Below are positions 1 to 10,499 of a DNA stretch of 64,000 nucleotides, one piece after another. Source of the DNA: Spirodela intermedia (taxonomy: Eukaryota; Streptophyta; Magnoliopsida; Alismatales; Araceae); assembly GCA_902729315.2 (NCBI GenBank), contig LR746266.1, forward strand, positions 3,172,759-3,236,758, in the 5' to 3' direction. Each line of letters begins with the position of its first letter. The stretch's first letter is position 1. A program made the position numbers and the translations under genes. The notes beneath the pieces were generated by a model. It was not told where the DNA came from. It saw nothing but the letters and a program-made list of their open reading frames with translations, and made no database searches.

Positions 1-471
1 TACCACCCCGCTGGCCTTGCCAAGCAGAAGCCCCCGGTTGTGCTTCAAGAATTTGTCAACCACGGTGGGGTCATATTCAAGGTCTACGTCGTCGGAGACT
101 ACGTCAAGTGCGTGAAGCGAAAGTCACTTCCAGATGTCACTCGGGAGAAGTTGGAGTCCTCGGAGGAGTCGGTCTCCTTCTCCCAGGTCTCCAACCTGAC
201 CTCTGTTGAAGACAGAGAGGTAAGGAAATACTACGAGAAGATGAACCTGGACGAGACCGAGATGCCTCCACAGGATTTCCTCACAAAGATCGCCCGCGGC
301 TTGAGGCAGGCGACGAAGCTGCATCTCTTCAACTTTGACATGATCAAGGACACGAATGTCGGGAACCGCTACCTTGTGATCGACATCAACTACTTCCCGG
401 GGTACGCTAAGATGCCATCCTATGAGTCCGTCTTCGCTGATTTCCTCTGGGACGTAGTTCAGAAGAAATGA
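1..471 (+). CDS. ITPK: Inositol-tetrakisphosphate 1-kinase, C-terminal exon (5' part outside window)
   Basis: The reading frame is open from base 1 to a TGA at 469-471 (156 codons visible), so the gene begins before the window. The protein matches the C-terminal ATP-grasp half of plant inositol 1,3,4-trisphosphate 5/6-kinases, which phosphorylate inositol phosphates on the way to phytate and inositol pyrophosphates in the cytosol or nucleus. The family landmarks are visible: [10 protein letters not shown] followed by [21 protein letters not shown] split over codons 14-45, then the metal-binding end with NFDMIKD and [12 protein letters not shown]. It ends DVVQKK, close to the normal family end, so the 3' end is intact. 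No internal stop or shift is seen. The wording of the conserved blocks resembles the longer plant ITPK paralogs, but subfamily cannot be fixed from the C-terminus alone. Confidence 0.93.
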   Translation, partial: YHPAGLAKQKPPVVLQEFVNHGGVIFKVYVVGDYVKCVKRKSLPDVTREKLESSEESVSFSQVSNLTSVEDREVRKYYEKMNLDETEMPPQDFLTKIARGLRQATKLHLFNFDMIKDTNVGNRYLVIDINYFPGYAKMPSYESVFADFLWDVVQKK

Positions 472-560
472 ACGGTCCCCCAGATTGATCACACTTGTAA
501 TTCTTTCTTTCTTCTTTTTGCCTCCTTTGGAATAAAAAGAGAGAGCAACGCGTCGCGGTT
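472..560 (+). terminator. 3' UTR and probable poly(A) signal of the ITPK gene
   Basis: A T/C-rich stretch follows the stop codon and an AATAAA lies at 531-536, about 60 bases after the stop. This is a plausible near-upstream polyadenylation element. The true cleavage site cannot be seen. Confidence 0.45.
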
Positions 561-855
561 TCTTTGAAAATGAAAGAAATTCATGATCTAGCAGCTCTGG
601 TAGCGCTTCTTCTTCTTCTTCTTCCATCCACAGACTATTATTTCTCTTGAAACCATGATCATTGCTATTATTATCAAATTCCCCTGAAATTCCACTGATA
701 GAGTAGCTGAGATTTACATGGAGGTTGATTCTGAAACTGCCCAAACGGAGAATCAGGAGAATTCCATCCCATGTGAGTTTCCTTCTGGCCCCAGGAACTC
801 CATTGAATACCCCGAAACTCGTCACCCTCAATAACCGTAGGCCGGTTTCCCCCTT

Positions 856-951
856 TTACAGGCAGTCGCAACAAGTCTGTTGAAGAAGAAGAAGATGAAG
901 AAGAACCATCACCAAGAACGCTGCTGTTCTAGTCCTCATCTTCTGATCCAT
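856..951 (-). CDS. Possible small secreted protein, first exon (unrecognised)
   Basis: On the minus strand an ATG at 951-949 opens a 31-codon frame: a short basic start (MDQKMRTRT), then a strongly hydrophobic run rich in L, V and F (FLVMVLLHLLLL), then QQTCCDC. That is the layout of a signal peptide with a cleavage region. The frame meets a stop at 858-856, but a GT donor overlaps it (859-858, GTAAAA). If spliced to an acceptor near 700 it would join an open minus-strand frame containing an acidic stretch (six E) and a basic KKPRR motif between about 690 and 560, a layout seen in secreted peptide precursors. A cluster of GGCCCA elements lies just upstream. I recognise no peptide family, and the region overlaps the ITPK 3' UTR tail to tail. 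It could be chance. Confidence 0.25.
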   Translation of the reverse strand: MDQKMRTRTAAFLVMVLLHLLLLQQTCCDCL

Positions 952-1127
952 CAGGAGCTGTAAGTCGAACGCTCGCTCCTCTTGTGGATTTCTGCTTGAT
1001 CTCTCTTTTCACCCTGGGTTTTCTCCCTCACTTCTTCTATCATCTCCTCTGATATCCCGTGAGCTGATCTCGTCGTTGGTGCGTTTCTCATGCTACCACA
1101 GACGGAGAAATCGGAATGGGATCGGTT

Positions 1128-1310
1128 GTTGGGCTGGCTGGATCTAACAAGGCCCAATAATACCAAACTCTTGAGGAAGAGTATTGGGCTTTGGGATCTC
1201 GCCCTGTTGGGCCCAATAGTACTCTATGCCGAGCTTTCTTCGGGCGGAACAGATTCCTCGGGCTCCTTTCTGGGCCTGAATTATTCAGTCAAGAAAACCC
1301 CTAATGGGCC
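1128..1310. promoter_or_regulatory. GGCCCA (TCP/site II-like) promoter element cluster
   Basis: At least five copies of the GGCCCA/TGGGCC core lie within 180 bases: about 1151, 1181 (one base short), 1206-1218 (palindromic TTGGGCCCAATA), 1271 and 1303. In plants such clusters mark promoters of housekeeping and growth genes and bind TCP factors. The 3' end of THO7 lies just above (1532) and the ITPK 3' end below, so the only gene start that fits is a minus-strand transcript toward 1090-560, the possible secreted protein. Confidence 0.5.
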
Positions 1311-1531
1311 AGCTTGTCAGCCCGCTAGCCTCTTGCAAACCCCGGCACTGACAGTGTGTAAGTGCCCCCCGCTCCTTCCCTTCAGCATTGCGACGAGATT
1401 GGTAAGACCCACGCTAATCCAAAAAGTTCAGATCATTCGATCTCAGCCGATCGAATATGATCGAGCAGATACAGGGGAGAAGGGGAGATCCCACCTCTCC
1501 GACTGCAGCTGAGCAGGTGGCGGCGCCCCAA

Positions 1532-2316
1532 TCAGTCCACCGCCATGGCATCTGGGCCACCGCTGCCACCATCTTCAGGGCAGTCCCTGCCGTCTCCGGC
1601 CAAGGCCCTCAGCTCGTCCGCCACAATTCTCTGTTCGTCCTCTATGGTGCTCTGCAACTCATCCACCTGGACAGGAATTCCGAAAGTGGTCCTCAAAACC
1701 TTGAAAATCTCAGCTGACGAAGAAGAAGAAGAAGAAGAAGAGGAAGAGGAAGACTTTGGCTTACCACATGAAGGAGGAGAGAGAATTGCTTCTTCCGAAG
1801 ATCGACAGTCCTGATGGCGGCTGCATTTTCGGCCTCCAGGGCAGCGATCTCCTTCTCGAGTGCGGTGATTGTCTTCTGGGTCTCCGACCGTGGCGGCTGC
1901 AGTGCCACCAGCTTCCTGATCGCCTCGCACTCCTCCTTGTGCTGCCGCTCGATCCGGCTCTCCTCGAGCTGCTTCTTCAGGTCCTCGATATCAGCCCGGG
2001 CCTGCTCGATCTGGCGGAGCGCCGCCTGCTGCAGCTCGTTGAAGCCCTCCTTCTCCCGGCGGTTGGCGGCCACCGCCGCCCTGCTCTTGAAGAGGGGCAG
2101 CTCGAAGGTGGTCATCTCCTGGAGGAAGGCCCTGTGGAGCCTCTCGCAGTCCCGGAGATTGTCCCCTTCCTTCTCCAGCTCTGCCACCAGCGAGAGGAAC
2201 TTCTTCTGGAGCCTCTTCAGCGGCGGCTCCCCTCTGGTGGTCGTGACCCGCGTGAGCAGCCTGTGCTTGATTATGGGGTCGTCCTCTTGGGGCCCAAAGG
2301 CAAAGTGTGCCGCCAT
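1532..2316 (-). CDS. THO7: THO complex subunit 7 (two exons: 2316-1765 and 1666-1532)
   Basis: This is a subunit of the nuclear THO/TREX complex, which couples transcription to mRNA export. Exon 1 (184 codons) begins [13 protein letters not shown] and contains the family signature [24 protein letters not shown], a long coiled coil rich in E, K, R and L (about residues 40-175), and [14 protein letters not shown] 98-bp GT-AG intron (1764-1667) has a TCTTCT-rich polypyrimidine tract. Exon 2 begins [12 protein letters not shown] and ends in an acidic/glycine tail closing MAVD, matching the typical plant C-terminus. The splice is phase 0 and gives 228 residues, near the normal plant length. The start lacks the roughly 15-residue lead seen before the AAHFAFG block in other plants. 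An in-frame open stretch continues upstream to 2367, so a missed upstream exon is possible. No damage is seen. Confidence 0.93.
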
Positions 2317-2369
2317 TCCTCCGCCGCTGTGATCTCTTGTCCTCTGCTTACTAATCCCCCCCCCCACGA

Positions 2370-3272
2370 GTGAGAGAGAGTGAGAGAGACGCTACCACCC
2401 TGACGAATTCACCAGATTGCAGTTCATGACATGTTTCTGTGCAAAAAATTGTCTGAAAAATTGTTCTCTTCATTTTGTTTATCATACATTCTGATGTAAA
2501 TCATCTTCTACTGCCAAAGGGTGATTAATTTTTTTCATGAATCTGATTTTCATTTACATGTTGAATTAGACTGATGAAATCATGCAAAAGCCACGGGCCG
2601 ATGGTTTTAGTTTGCTGCCTGCCAACCAAATCCAATTGCTTCGATCTGAATCAAAATCATCAGATGTTTGGAATTCATGATCGACGAATTCCAAATAAAA
2701 AAAAAATATATATATTTCTTTCTAGAGAGTAGATACTATTCCAGTTCATCTGGTTACGAACAGGTATACGTAGAAATCAAGTACGTAATTGACTGATTTC
2801 GGAGAAGTTACTAAATTTTTGGTCCAACAAAATGGCCTCCCTCACAGAGTGGATCTGATCATCGAACCACTCCATCATTTCATTCTATCTCATAATCATC
2901 CTCACATTTGATGCACTGAGTTCATGTATTTCCCCCAATCTCCAACCAAGTTCTTTCCGGCCGTTGTCTTTCCCAGTAATGCTGTCAAACAACCGTGGTC
3001 ATATATATCTGAATAATCAGATCTAACCTTACTTGCACAAGCACAAATTCTTTGATATTTTGTTCTACCTACCAAGTTCTACCGACAATCATATTTTGTA
3101 ACATCTTAGTCATCGTTCCATAGGCTAGCAAGTGTCTTTCTGTTTATTTCCCAGAAAATTAATCACTGAATATGAAAGCAGACATCGTCCAGTGATTGTA
3201 AGCGTCTGGATCTATCCATAGTTCGGTCACTTCGCAGTATTCCTTCATCAAATGAAGATAAAAGATGTTTAT
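2370..3272. other. Intergenic stretch, nothing recognised
   Basis: AT-rich sequence upstream of THO7 with a short GA run near 2370-2390 and an A/TA run near 2697-2715. No coding pattern, repeat or transposon signature was recognised. The part nearest 2317 presumably carries the THO7 promoter and 5' UTR. Confidence 0.4.
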
Positions 3273-3312
3273 CTAAGAGAATGATACCAATATCATAAGC
3301 TGAAAACCTAAT

Positions 3313-3656
3313 ATGAACGCAACAAACACTAACGCTCTGGTCGCCGATTCTGGTTCAGCAAAAAGGCAGAGTAGATGCAGCCCGGAGAAGATGTACCTGG
3401 AGAGCCACGCGATCCGGATATGGCCAGCACCCCGAAGATCGCCGGACGACGGCCGGGAAAAGGAGACGAGGCAGCCGGAAGGGAATGACCTGAGCTGCTT
3501 CTTGATCTCAACGAGTGGCCTCCCACTCCCGCGGCGCGGTCGGAGGACGAGAGATCGGGCGGTTGGCGACGGTGTGGGAGGGAGAAGCTCGCCTTTGTGA
3601 CGGCCGAGGGAGATGGAAATAAAGGGGAGAAGTTCTAGTATCCGCGGGCGGAGCAC
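3313..3656. other. GC-rich block with overlapping open frames, possible unrecognised exon
   Basis: A sharp GC-rich island stands in AT-rich surroundings and is open on both strands: 95 codons on plus, 127 codons on minus. The minus frame reads as a basic, serine- and arginine-rich protein and contains CTCTCCAG followed by GTACAT near 3403-3390, which would serve as a splice donor. A first exon of a minus-strand gene is therefore possible. I recognise no family on either strand and see no second exon downstream. It may equally be a CpG-rich promoter or exon relic. Confidence 0.2.
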
Positions 3657-3889
3657 TCTAGTCTTAAAACACTCCGTAGGACAGGTGACTCAACATATCC
3701 TGGCCGTCGGATCCGTCACCGCACGCGGGAGAAGCATCTTAAGTTTACGGTAGTAGTTAATTTTTAAATTTTCATTATGTAAATAGCTTATACTTAGGGA
3801 AGTCAGCGGTCGGGCCGGGCCAGGCCGACCACAGGAGTCCTAGATAAGGTTCAAACCTGGGCTGACTCTCAATATGCATCCATCCCTAG

Positions 3890-3892
3890 AGC

Positions 3893-3940
<48 letters not shown>

Positions 3941-3972
3941 GAGAGAGGGAGCGAGAGAGAGAGAGAGAGAGT
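3890..3972. repeat. (GA)n microsatellite
   Basis: Nearly pure GA dinucleotides for about 80 bases with a few interruptions (gaaa, ggga, gcga). It lies immediately before the recognisable part of a copia 5' LTR. Confidence 0.9.
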
Positions 3973-3989
3973 CTTAAGAACCTTAGGTG

Positions 3990-6813
3990 ACCTTGTGTGA
4001 GGGCTTTGGTGTCAAGGGGGGAACTCTATACTCTTTGAGAGTCTTATTTTCACTGCCATCTTTCTCTCTCCTCTGGACTCTCAGTCTGGATTACAACATA
4101 GTATCAAAGTAAGCTTGTTCTACCAGGATTTTGAGAAGAAAGATCGATTTTCGTAATCTCTTGAACAAGGATTCAGAAGATGTATCAGATCATAACTATC
4201 ATAGTTACTTTTTTCATTTAGATCACGATTAATTGAGAAATAACAAGTTTTGAATCACCGATTCACTATAGTCTATTGTTAATTTACATCCTAGCATGTT
4301 CTCCTGCCCCTTTCCTTTCCAAATTATTATGGCCTCAAGAATACCACAACAATGGATCAATTCATGATCTATGTGACATTTTTCATCGATATGATTTCAA
4401 GGCAGATGATACATAAAATTAAGATGAGATAGGTGAACACTTATGTGTCTTACATGGCATATAAATATGGCAGAACTATTCACTGAAAATGATAATTGTG
4501 GTTCTCAGAATTAAGTCATGTTGATTAATTTATCAAAGAAAAATAAACTGTGTTTAATTGATGGATCAATACCAAAACCCACTAGGACTAATATAACATT
4601 TGTCAACACTATTTTTTTCGACTTAGTATAAGATTATATCTGTTATGTCATAAGTTAATCAATCATACATAATCAAGATTCTATTGCAACTTATTTCACT
4701 AAATCGAAGGCACTATGAAAATAATTTAATAATTTTAATTTTTCTCAATTCGAATATGTCATGCGATTTTTGATGAGATTAAATGATTTTTTAAGGTCTA
4801 AATTCGAGCTCAATTATTGCTTGATGATGTTATTTCACTTATCAATCAACAAGGTATTTGCAAAGATTTTACAAGAGGGATCATCACCACCTTTCTTAGG
4901 TGTTGATACCTTTAATACACCCACTTTTTCTATCAAATCAACTCACTCTAAGTATATTAGGAGTTTTAGAAATACTTAAAATTTGAATGGTGATAAAAGA
5001 AAGATGATCCTTACCATGAAATATAATTTTAATGGATGTATTATTGACAAGTACTATAAATTCTCCCACTATATTTCAGGTTACAAGCCAATGCCAAAAT
5101 TTGAACATGTCTATTAGTTAAATTTATCATCAACTTAGATCTATAATTATAATTGAATAGCTTGTAGATACTGTTGAATTTTTTTAAAGAGATCTTACTC
5201 CACACCAATATCAACACATTTCACTTCATCTGCTACCATGAGTGAATGAGAAAACATGTCAACAACATCTCATATTGCAAGATCATAATGTCTCTTAGTT
5301 GCTTGGAATCTTAATTTTTTTTCATCTATACTTGTATGAACAATTGATTCATATCACTTGGTCACTTGCATCTTTAGTGATGGAAAAATATACAATTGAT
5401 TTTGATAGGTTCTTACTTAATCAAATATCATTTTAATAGTTCTACATACTACTACAAAGCTTGGCATGTTATGAAGGGATGTACCTAAAAAAATTGATTT
5501 CCCAAAAAAATTCATCTTCAAGCAAAACATCTATCACTATTAAACTCATACTAGCACTTACAACTAAATATAATTGGCATAGTTAGATGTCAATAATATT
5601 TTATTCAATTGTGACTTACTAAAAAAAGTCTTATAAAACTATCTTTGGGGTATGATAGAAAGGGCAATATTATCTACAAATTACATAAGTCAATTTATGG
5701 ACAATGACCTACATTTAGGCAATAGTATGCTATCTATTTTATGTTCTAAATTATAATTCACTCAATCTAAATTATATTTTTGATTTATTTATCAAATAAT
5801 TTGACTCTTCATTTCTGGGTTTATTTGTTTATGTTGATGACGTTATACTAGTGTGACCTTCCATTGCAAATGTTAATACATTGAAAACCTTTCCACATCA
5901 TCAATTTAAGCTAAAAAGACTTAGTAATCTCAAATGTTTTTTTTTGGACTTATACATCTCCCAAACAACAATAGGTATATTTTATCTCAATGTCATTACA
6001 CTCTTCAATTGATTGAAGACAGTTACTCAGTGATGCTAAACCTATTGCTATCCTAATCAATCATTGTTTACACCTCGATGTGACAATTGGACAACTACTT
6101 GACACTATTTTACAATACTTGAGATATTTGACATATTCTCATATTGACTTTGTTGTTCACAAACTAAGTAAATTCATAGCTCAACGTAGATTATCTGATT
6201 TGATAGAATCATGTCACCTACTCCATTACATTATTACAATTTTGGACTCCTTTTGATACTCTCATTATGACAACTCCATCTTTGGGTATTTATAATTTTA
6301 ATGGAGATTCATTAATTACAAAGAAAGTTAATAAGCAATCCATCTATCTCAATCTTCTACTAAACCTAAATATCACGCACTAAGTACTACTATTGTAAAA
6401 ATTATTTAATAATAACAACTATTACAAGATTTTTACATCACATTATCTTTTCCAATACTCATATTTTGTAACAATCAAAGTCTATATTTATATTATATCT
6501 AATCCAACCTTTCATGAATGTACGAAACATATGGAGATTGACTATCATTTTGTAAGTGACAAATTAGTCACTACATATGAAGGACTTTCTTACAAAGTTA
6601 TAGGAGTATCTAATAAATATCTTTAGAAAACTACTCCCTTCCAATCATTTATACACAATTCATCATGCAAGAGAGTCATAGTCACTTCACACATGACCAC
6701 TTAAACATGTTGAGCTGTAATATGCTAATAGGAACTATATACTCTTTGAGAATCTTCTTTCCTTTGCCCTATTTCTCTCTCCCCCTAAGGCTCTCAATCT
6801 TGACTATGATACA
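3990..6813 (+). mobile_element. Decayed Ty1/copia retrotransposon
   Basis: The block from about 4020 to 4098 (ending ACAACA) recurs in diverged form at about 6730-6813, with the shared run ATACTCTTTGAGA and then a CT-rich tail, so these are the inner ends of two LTRs. A degenerate initiator-tRNA primer site (AGTATCAAAG) follows the first. Inside, with stops and shifts, are a gag remnant at about 4490-4600 (KNKLCLIDGSIP), the reverse transcriptase motif LFVYVDDVILV at 5819-5851 followed by a LKRLSNLKCF-type block, an RNase H remnant near 6310-6400, and the pol end NPTFHECTKHMEIDYHFV near 6505-6560. The order gag to RT to RNase H on plus is the copia order. No domain is intact, so the copy is old and immobile. 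The outer LTR ends are not certain. Confidence 0.82.
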
Positions 6814-6884
6814 AAAAGGGAGAGAGGGAGATAGAGATATATCTATATATCTGTAAATATATATGTAGAGGGAGGGAGATAGAG

Positions 6885-6887
6885 AAC

Positions 6888-6928
<41 letters not shown>
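6885..6928. repeat. (AG)n microsatellite
   Basis: About 44 bases of uninterrupted AG dinucleotides, shortly after the 3' LTR remnant of the copia relic and preceded by an ATAT/GAGGGA-rich stretch. Confidence 0.9.
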
Positions 6929-6931
<3 letters not shown>

Positions 6932-7389
6932 CTCAAATCTATAACGAAGTAGAAAGCCCACAATAAGGGGCCCTCTTATAAAGAAGAAGAATCCACGTTT
7001 TCCAGAGGGAGGAACTGTCAACATCAGCACTGACAAAAGTTGAAAGAGGGAAACAAATGATAGCACACTCCTCTTATAGAAGTCGCACTGGTAGTCAACC
7101 CATAGAAATCCCCCTTATTCAACACTAAATAGCCAACTTGAAGCATGTGAGGAAACTCCACAACTGATGGGCCCATCTTCCCAGAAGTCAACCACCCATT
7201 TGGAGTCTGTAAAGAGAAAAAAGTCCATGTGAAGGATTTTTCTTCATCTATTATAATAAATTTATGATATTACAGCTTCGAGTCCATAGAGAGGAAGAAA
7301 AATCTAGAGAAAGTAAATTTCTTAATCTATATAATTAATTTATGATATTACTGCTTCGTGTCTACAGATTGATTTCTATAATAAGCAAT

Positions 7390-7960
7390 GTTGGATGGTT
7401 GACAAGGGTTATTTTGATGTTAGATAAACGGAACGAGTTGTCACTGACTTTGACACAGGTACTTGTTTTCTTACAAATATGGGACTATTATAAACTGACC
7501 ACATCAGCCGCTGTCAACCATGGTTAACCGGGATCTGTTCTTCCCACATCAACCCTCTGGATGGTTGACCAGGGTTAACTGGAGTCAGACAGATGGGTCA
7601 GTTGACACTGACTTTCATAGGAAAGTCCTGTCCTTACAACACTGACCTCTAGATGGTTAACCATGATTAGCTGGGTTTGGATAGATGGGGCAGGCTGGCA
7701 CTGACATATATGAGGGTGCTAATGTTCTTATCACATTAACCTCTAGGTGGTTAACCAGGGTTAACTGGGGTTGGACAGATGTGCGAGCACTGACATTGAA
7801 TTTTATATTGGTTCCAATTCTCCACCGTGTCAACCTCTGAATGGTTAACCATGGTCAACGGGGACTGGGTACATAGCAAGGGGCATTGACATTTTGTTAC
7901 TGTATGGACCTCTGGAACGCAGACCATAGTTAACTGGGACTAGATGGGGCAGACCGACTC
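7390..7960. repeat. Minisatellite of about 93 bp units
   Basis: A block with the core TGGTTAACCAGGGTTAACTGGG recurs, in diverged form, near 7391, 7511, 7561, 7653, 7747, 7841 and 7918. The central steps are 92, 94 and 94 bases. Units also share a GACACTGAC-type block about 45 bases after the core and a CAACCTCTGGATGG-type block before the next. The core is itself palindromic (GGTTAACC). It has no coding frame and lies outside any recognised transposon. Confidence 0.75.
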
Positions 7961-7989
7961 TACTGATCCTGATTCAAATTGGGGTTAGA

Positions 7990-9570
7990 TTGGATTGTAG
8001 GATCGATCCATATGTATCTCTAATTGCCATTATGGGATCTCTCCATCTCTGTCTCTGTCTCTGTCTCTCTCGTTCTCTCTTGCTACAACTTTGAAGCTCT
8101 AAATACAAAGAGAGCCCAGGAAATTCTCTGCATTCTCTTCCATTCTACAAGCCCAACCTCATCTTAACCCAAATATTTTGCACTCACATTCAATAAAGAA
8201 TGGGACAACCGCGGAATTAGATAATAACCAGAGAAAGAACAAGATCCGGACAGTTAGCTACATCACCATTTAGGATATTAGCACCAGAAAATTGACTTTT
8301 CAGATGTATCAGTATGTATGGCCCCAAAAAACCAAGGATTCACAGAGGGCACTGGAGGGTTTCATTCCAATCTTCACTCCATCAGATCGGGGAATTCTTG
8401 ACAATTTCTTCCTTGTTTTCCTTTTTCTGGAATGGACTCCTTATAATGCTCCCTCTCTGTACACTGTTGACGATCTGAATATTTGCAGAACCAATGAGAG
8501 AGATCAAATCTACTATTTCATCCCACACCCAAATATCACCTACCCGGATTGGGCTTTGACGATGGGGGGAAGAGGAAGATGCTCAATTTTTTATGAGAAA
8601 TCAGGTGCAGTCTCCTTCAAGGGAAGAGAGAATACTCATAGAAGTCCCACAAGAAAAGTTTATTGAGAATCATTATCCTAGCCAAGATCAACATCCCAAA
8701 GCCGTTTATTTAGCTTGAGATGAAGTGGGTCACTTTGGTTTGATATTCGGAGACTTTCCATTCTTGTTATTCTTCAAGAAATTGTGGGCCACAAAAGTTC
8801 AGGGATAGAGAGCGGTCTAAGATATTAGGAGATTGTTGACCATACTCCATCAAAAACTTAAAAACTCCATTCACAAGGCATCTCATGAAACCCAAGAAGA
8901 ATCCCAGAGCTCTGAGAAGATCTGTAGTTCCTGCAGTGTATCTACGGGGAAGAACTAAATGAATTCCCTTCACTGAGGGAAGAACATCCAATCCTTCTTT
9001 TCCCCTGCGAGCATGCCCAGAGAACTAATTCTACCACCTTGTTCTTTCTGTAGTTATCCTTTCGATGGGCTATCTTCAGGCTCCATAATCTAGGATCTGC
9101 TGATCATTTTAGAGGACCTTTATTCCTTCAAAATTTTTTAGCTGAAGGTACTCCATGACCCCTAGAATGTAGTTTCAGGGCCGTGCTAGTCTTTTCTTGG
9201 AGCCGTTACCTCTACTCCACTAAATTCTCTTCAATGGCGGATAATTAAAGCGGGTTTTCTGCCTGCCAGGGGATGCTGGGCATCCTGATCCCATAGTAGG
9301 CCACCATAATTTCTTGAGTAGCAGGGATTACACGGATCCGCAACAGCACAAGATTGTTCTTAATGACCGTAAGATGGAAGCTCCAATGCTAAAAAGCTGG
9401 AGACTGAAGGGTAAATTTCATCAATGAATCAGATGGATAGACAAACCTATGCGAGAAATCTGCAGTCTGCGATTTAAGCAGATGATCAGATGGCATCTTC
9501 CTGGCAGCGATTGCTCACGCCAACTAAAAGAAATGGATTAAACTAGATGAAATGGTGAGAGATTTGCCGT
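7990..9570. other. Unclassified single-copy-looking stretch
   Basis: This begins with a CT-rich (TCTCTG)n-like run at 8044-8078. It contains one 124-codon plus-strand frame at 8292-8666 and a 74-codon minus-strand frame at 8767-8991, neither matching any family I know. The base composition is more balanced than in the flanking relics, and the text looks like broken coding or organelle-like sequence. I could not place any domain, LTR or terminal repeat. Confidence 0.3.
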
Positions 9571-9801
9571 TTTTCTTCTTATTTCTTTGAACGAAACCTT
9601 ATTCAGCAATTGTTGGAGGAAAAAAAAAGAGATGCAGAGAGAAGCATATACGAGGTAGGAAAAGATCGCCATATGAGACACTTTTTGTAAAGAAAATATT
9701 CAATGAGGAGGAATACTGCTTACTGAAAGGATCTGAGACACGGCAAGACGCGAGGAGTGCTACTCTGATTCGGGATCCTTCTTCGGACCTGAAGGTTTTT
9801 T

Positions 9802-10158
9802 TCAAAAACCGAAGAATATGGATAAGAGAAATGGAGAAGATGCGGAAAGGGTAAAGGGGGACCGAGGGCAACCGTGGAACTCATGGGGGCGGGCGTCCTT
9901 CCCCCAGCCGACGCCGCGGGTGGCCTCGAGGTATTGCTGGACGAGGTGGCGGCACTTCTGCAGGTGGTTGATGCCCTCGACGCGGTAGCACCACTTGAGC
10001 TTCTCCCGGATGATCTTCGCCGTCTCGATGTGGATCCACTTCTCGCGCACCAGGTGCTCCCTGTACTCCAACATCGCCACCGGATCAGCATAGGGCTTCG
10101 CCGGATCGAAGTCATCGGGCGGGCTCTCGTCGAACACCACCCTGGCCTTGCGCACCAT
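9802..10158 (-). CDS. NDUFB10: NADH dehydrogenase (ubiquinone) 1 beta subcomplex subunit 10 (PDSW), 3' end uncertain
   Basis: An accessory subunit of the membrane arm of mitochondrial complex I. The minus-strand frame starts at ATG 10158 and reads MVRKARVVFDESPPDDFDP, then DPVAMLEYREHLVREKW, KLKWCYRVEGINH, QKCRHLVQQYLEATRGVGWGKD, matching the plant PDSW family over about 95 residues with no break; the CHCH-type cysteines are in WCYR and KCRH. After RPHEFHG (about 9871) the frame runs into 22 residues with no family resemblance before a stop at 9804-9802. The real gene probably splices near 9873 (CACG before GTTGCC) to a short last exon I could not identify. The upstream side has the gene-promoter look of GGCC and GGGC motifs near 10298-10320. 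The conserved part is complete and undamaged. Confidence 0.9.
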   Translation of the reverse strand: MVRKARVVFDESPPDDFDPAKPYADPVAMLEYREHLVREKWIHIETAKIIREKLKWCYRVEGINHLQKCRHLVQQYLEATRGVGWGKDARPHEFHGCPRSPFTLSASSPFLLSIFFGF

Positions 10159-10199
10159 CCTTCCTCCCCCACCGCCCCAACTCCCTCACCTCTCCGCTA

Positions 10200-10440
10200 A
10201 TTCCGCAGACGACGAAATCAGGCCGAGAGAGGAAACGGCTCTCTCCCTTTGCCCCCAATCCCTATTTGATCGATCTTAGTGAAAAAAACTGTTCTTTGGC
10301 CTAGTGGGCTTCTTTGTGGCCAACCCATGAACTCTGGGATTTTTTTCTTCATGTCGTCGGTCATTCAATTAAAGCCCATCACGAGGAAATGACGAAATAA
10401 AGCATATAATTATTTCATTCATCTTTGAAAATTTAAGGGC
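10200..10440. promoter_or_regulatory. Probable NDUFB10 5' UTR and promoter region
   Basis: Upstream (minus-strand sense) of the NDUFB10 start. It holds AGCCCACTAGGCC-type motifs at about 10300-10320 and a GGGCTTTAAT-type motif near 10370-10380, resembling site II/GGCCCA elements of plant mitochondrial-protein genes. No TATA box was clearly identified. Confidence 0.35.
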
Positions 10441-10499
10441 GCTAATTAGGGTTTTCAATGGCCCGCGTAATGGGATTCTTGTGGTCAAATCATAAGGAT

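Noticed and set aside
124-831. 235-codon minus-strand frame across the ITPK exon
   Set aside because: Most of it is the antisense shadow of the ITPK coding exon; the GAA/TTC runs keep it open. Only its upstream part was considered, as a possible second exon of the small secreted protein.
1545-2373. Plus-strand frames of 89-205 codons over THO7
   Set aside because: They are antisense to well-matched THO7 exons; the leucine-rich text is the reverse of the coiled coil.
6769-6963. Ser/Leu-repeat frame
   Set aside because: Translation of the GA/CT microsatellite and the copia LTR tail.
8292-9420. Mitochondrial DNA insertion (numt)
   Set aside because: The texture is reminiscent of organelle DNA, but no mitochondrial gene or known motif could be identified.
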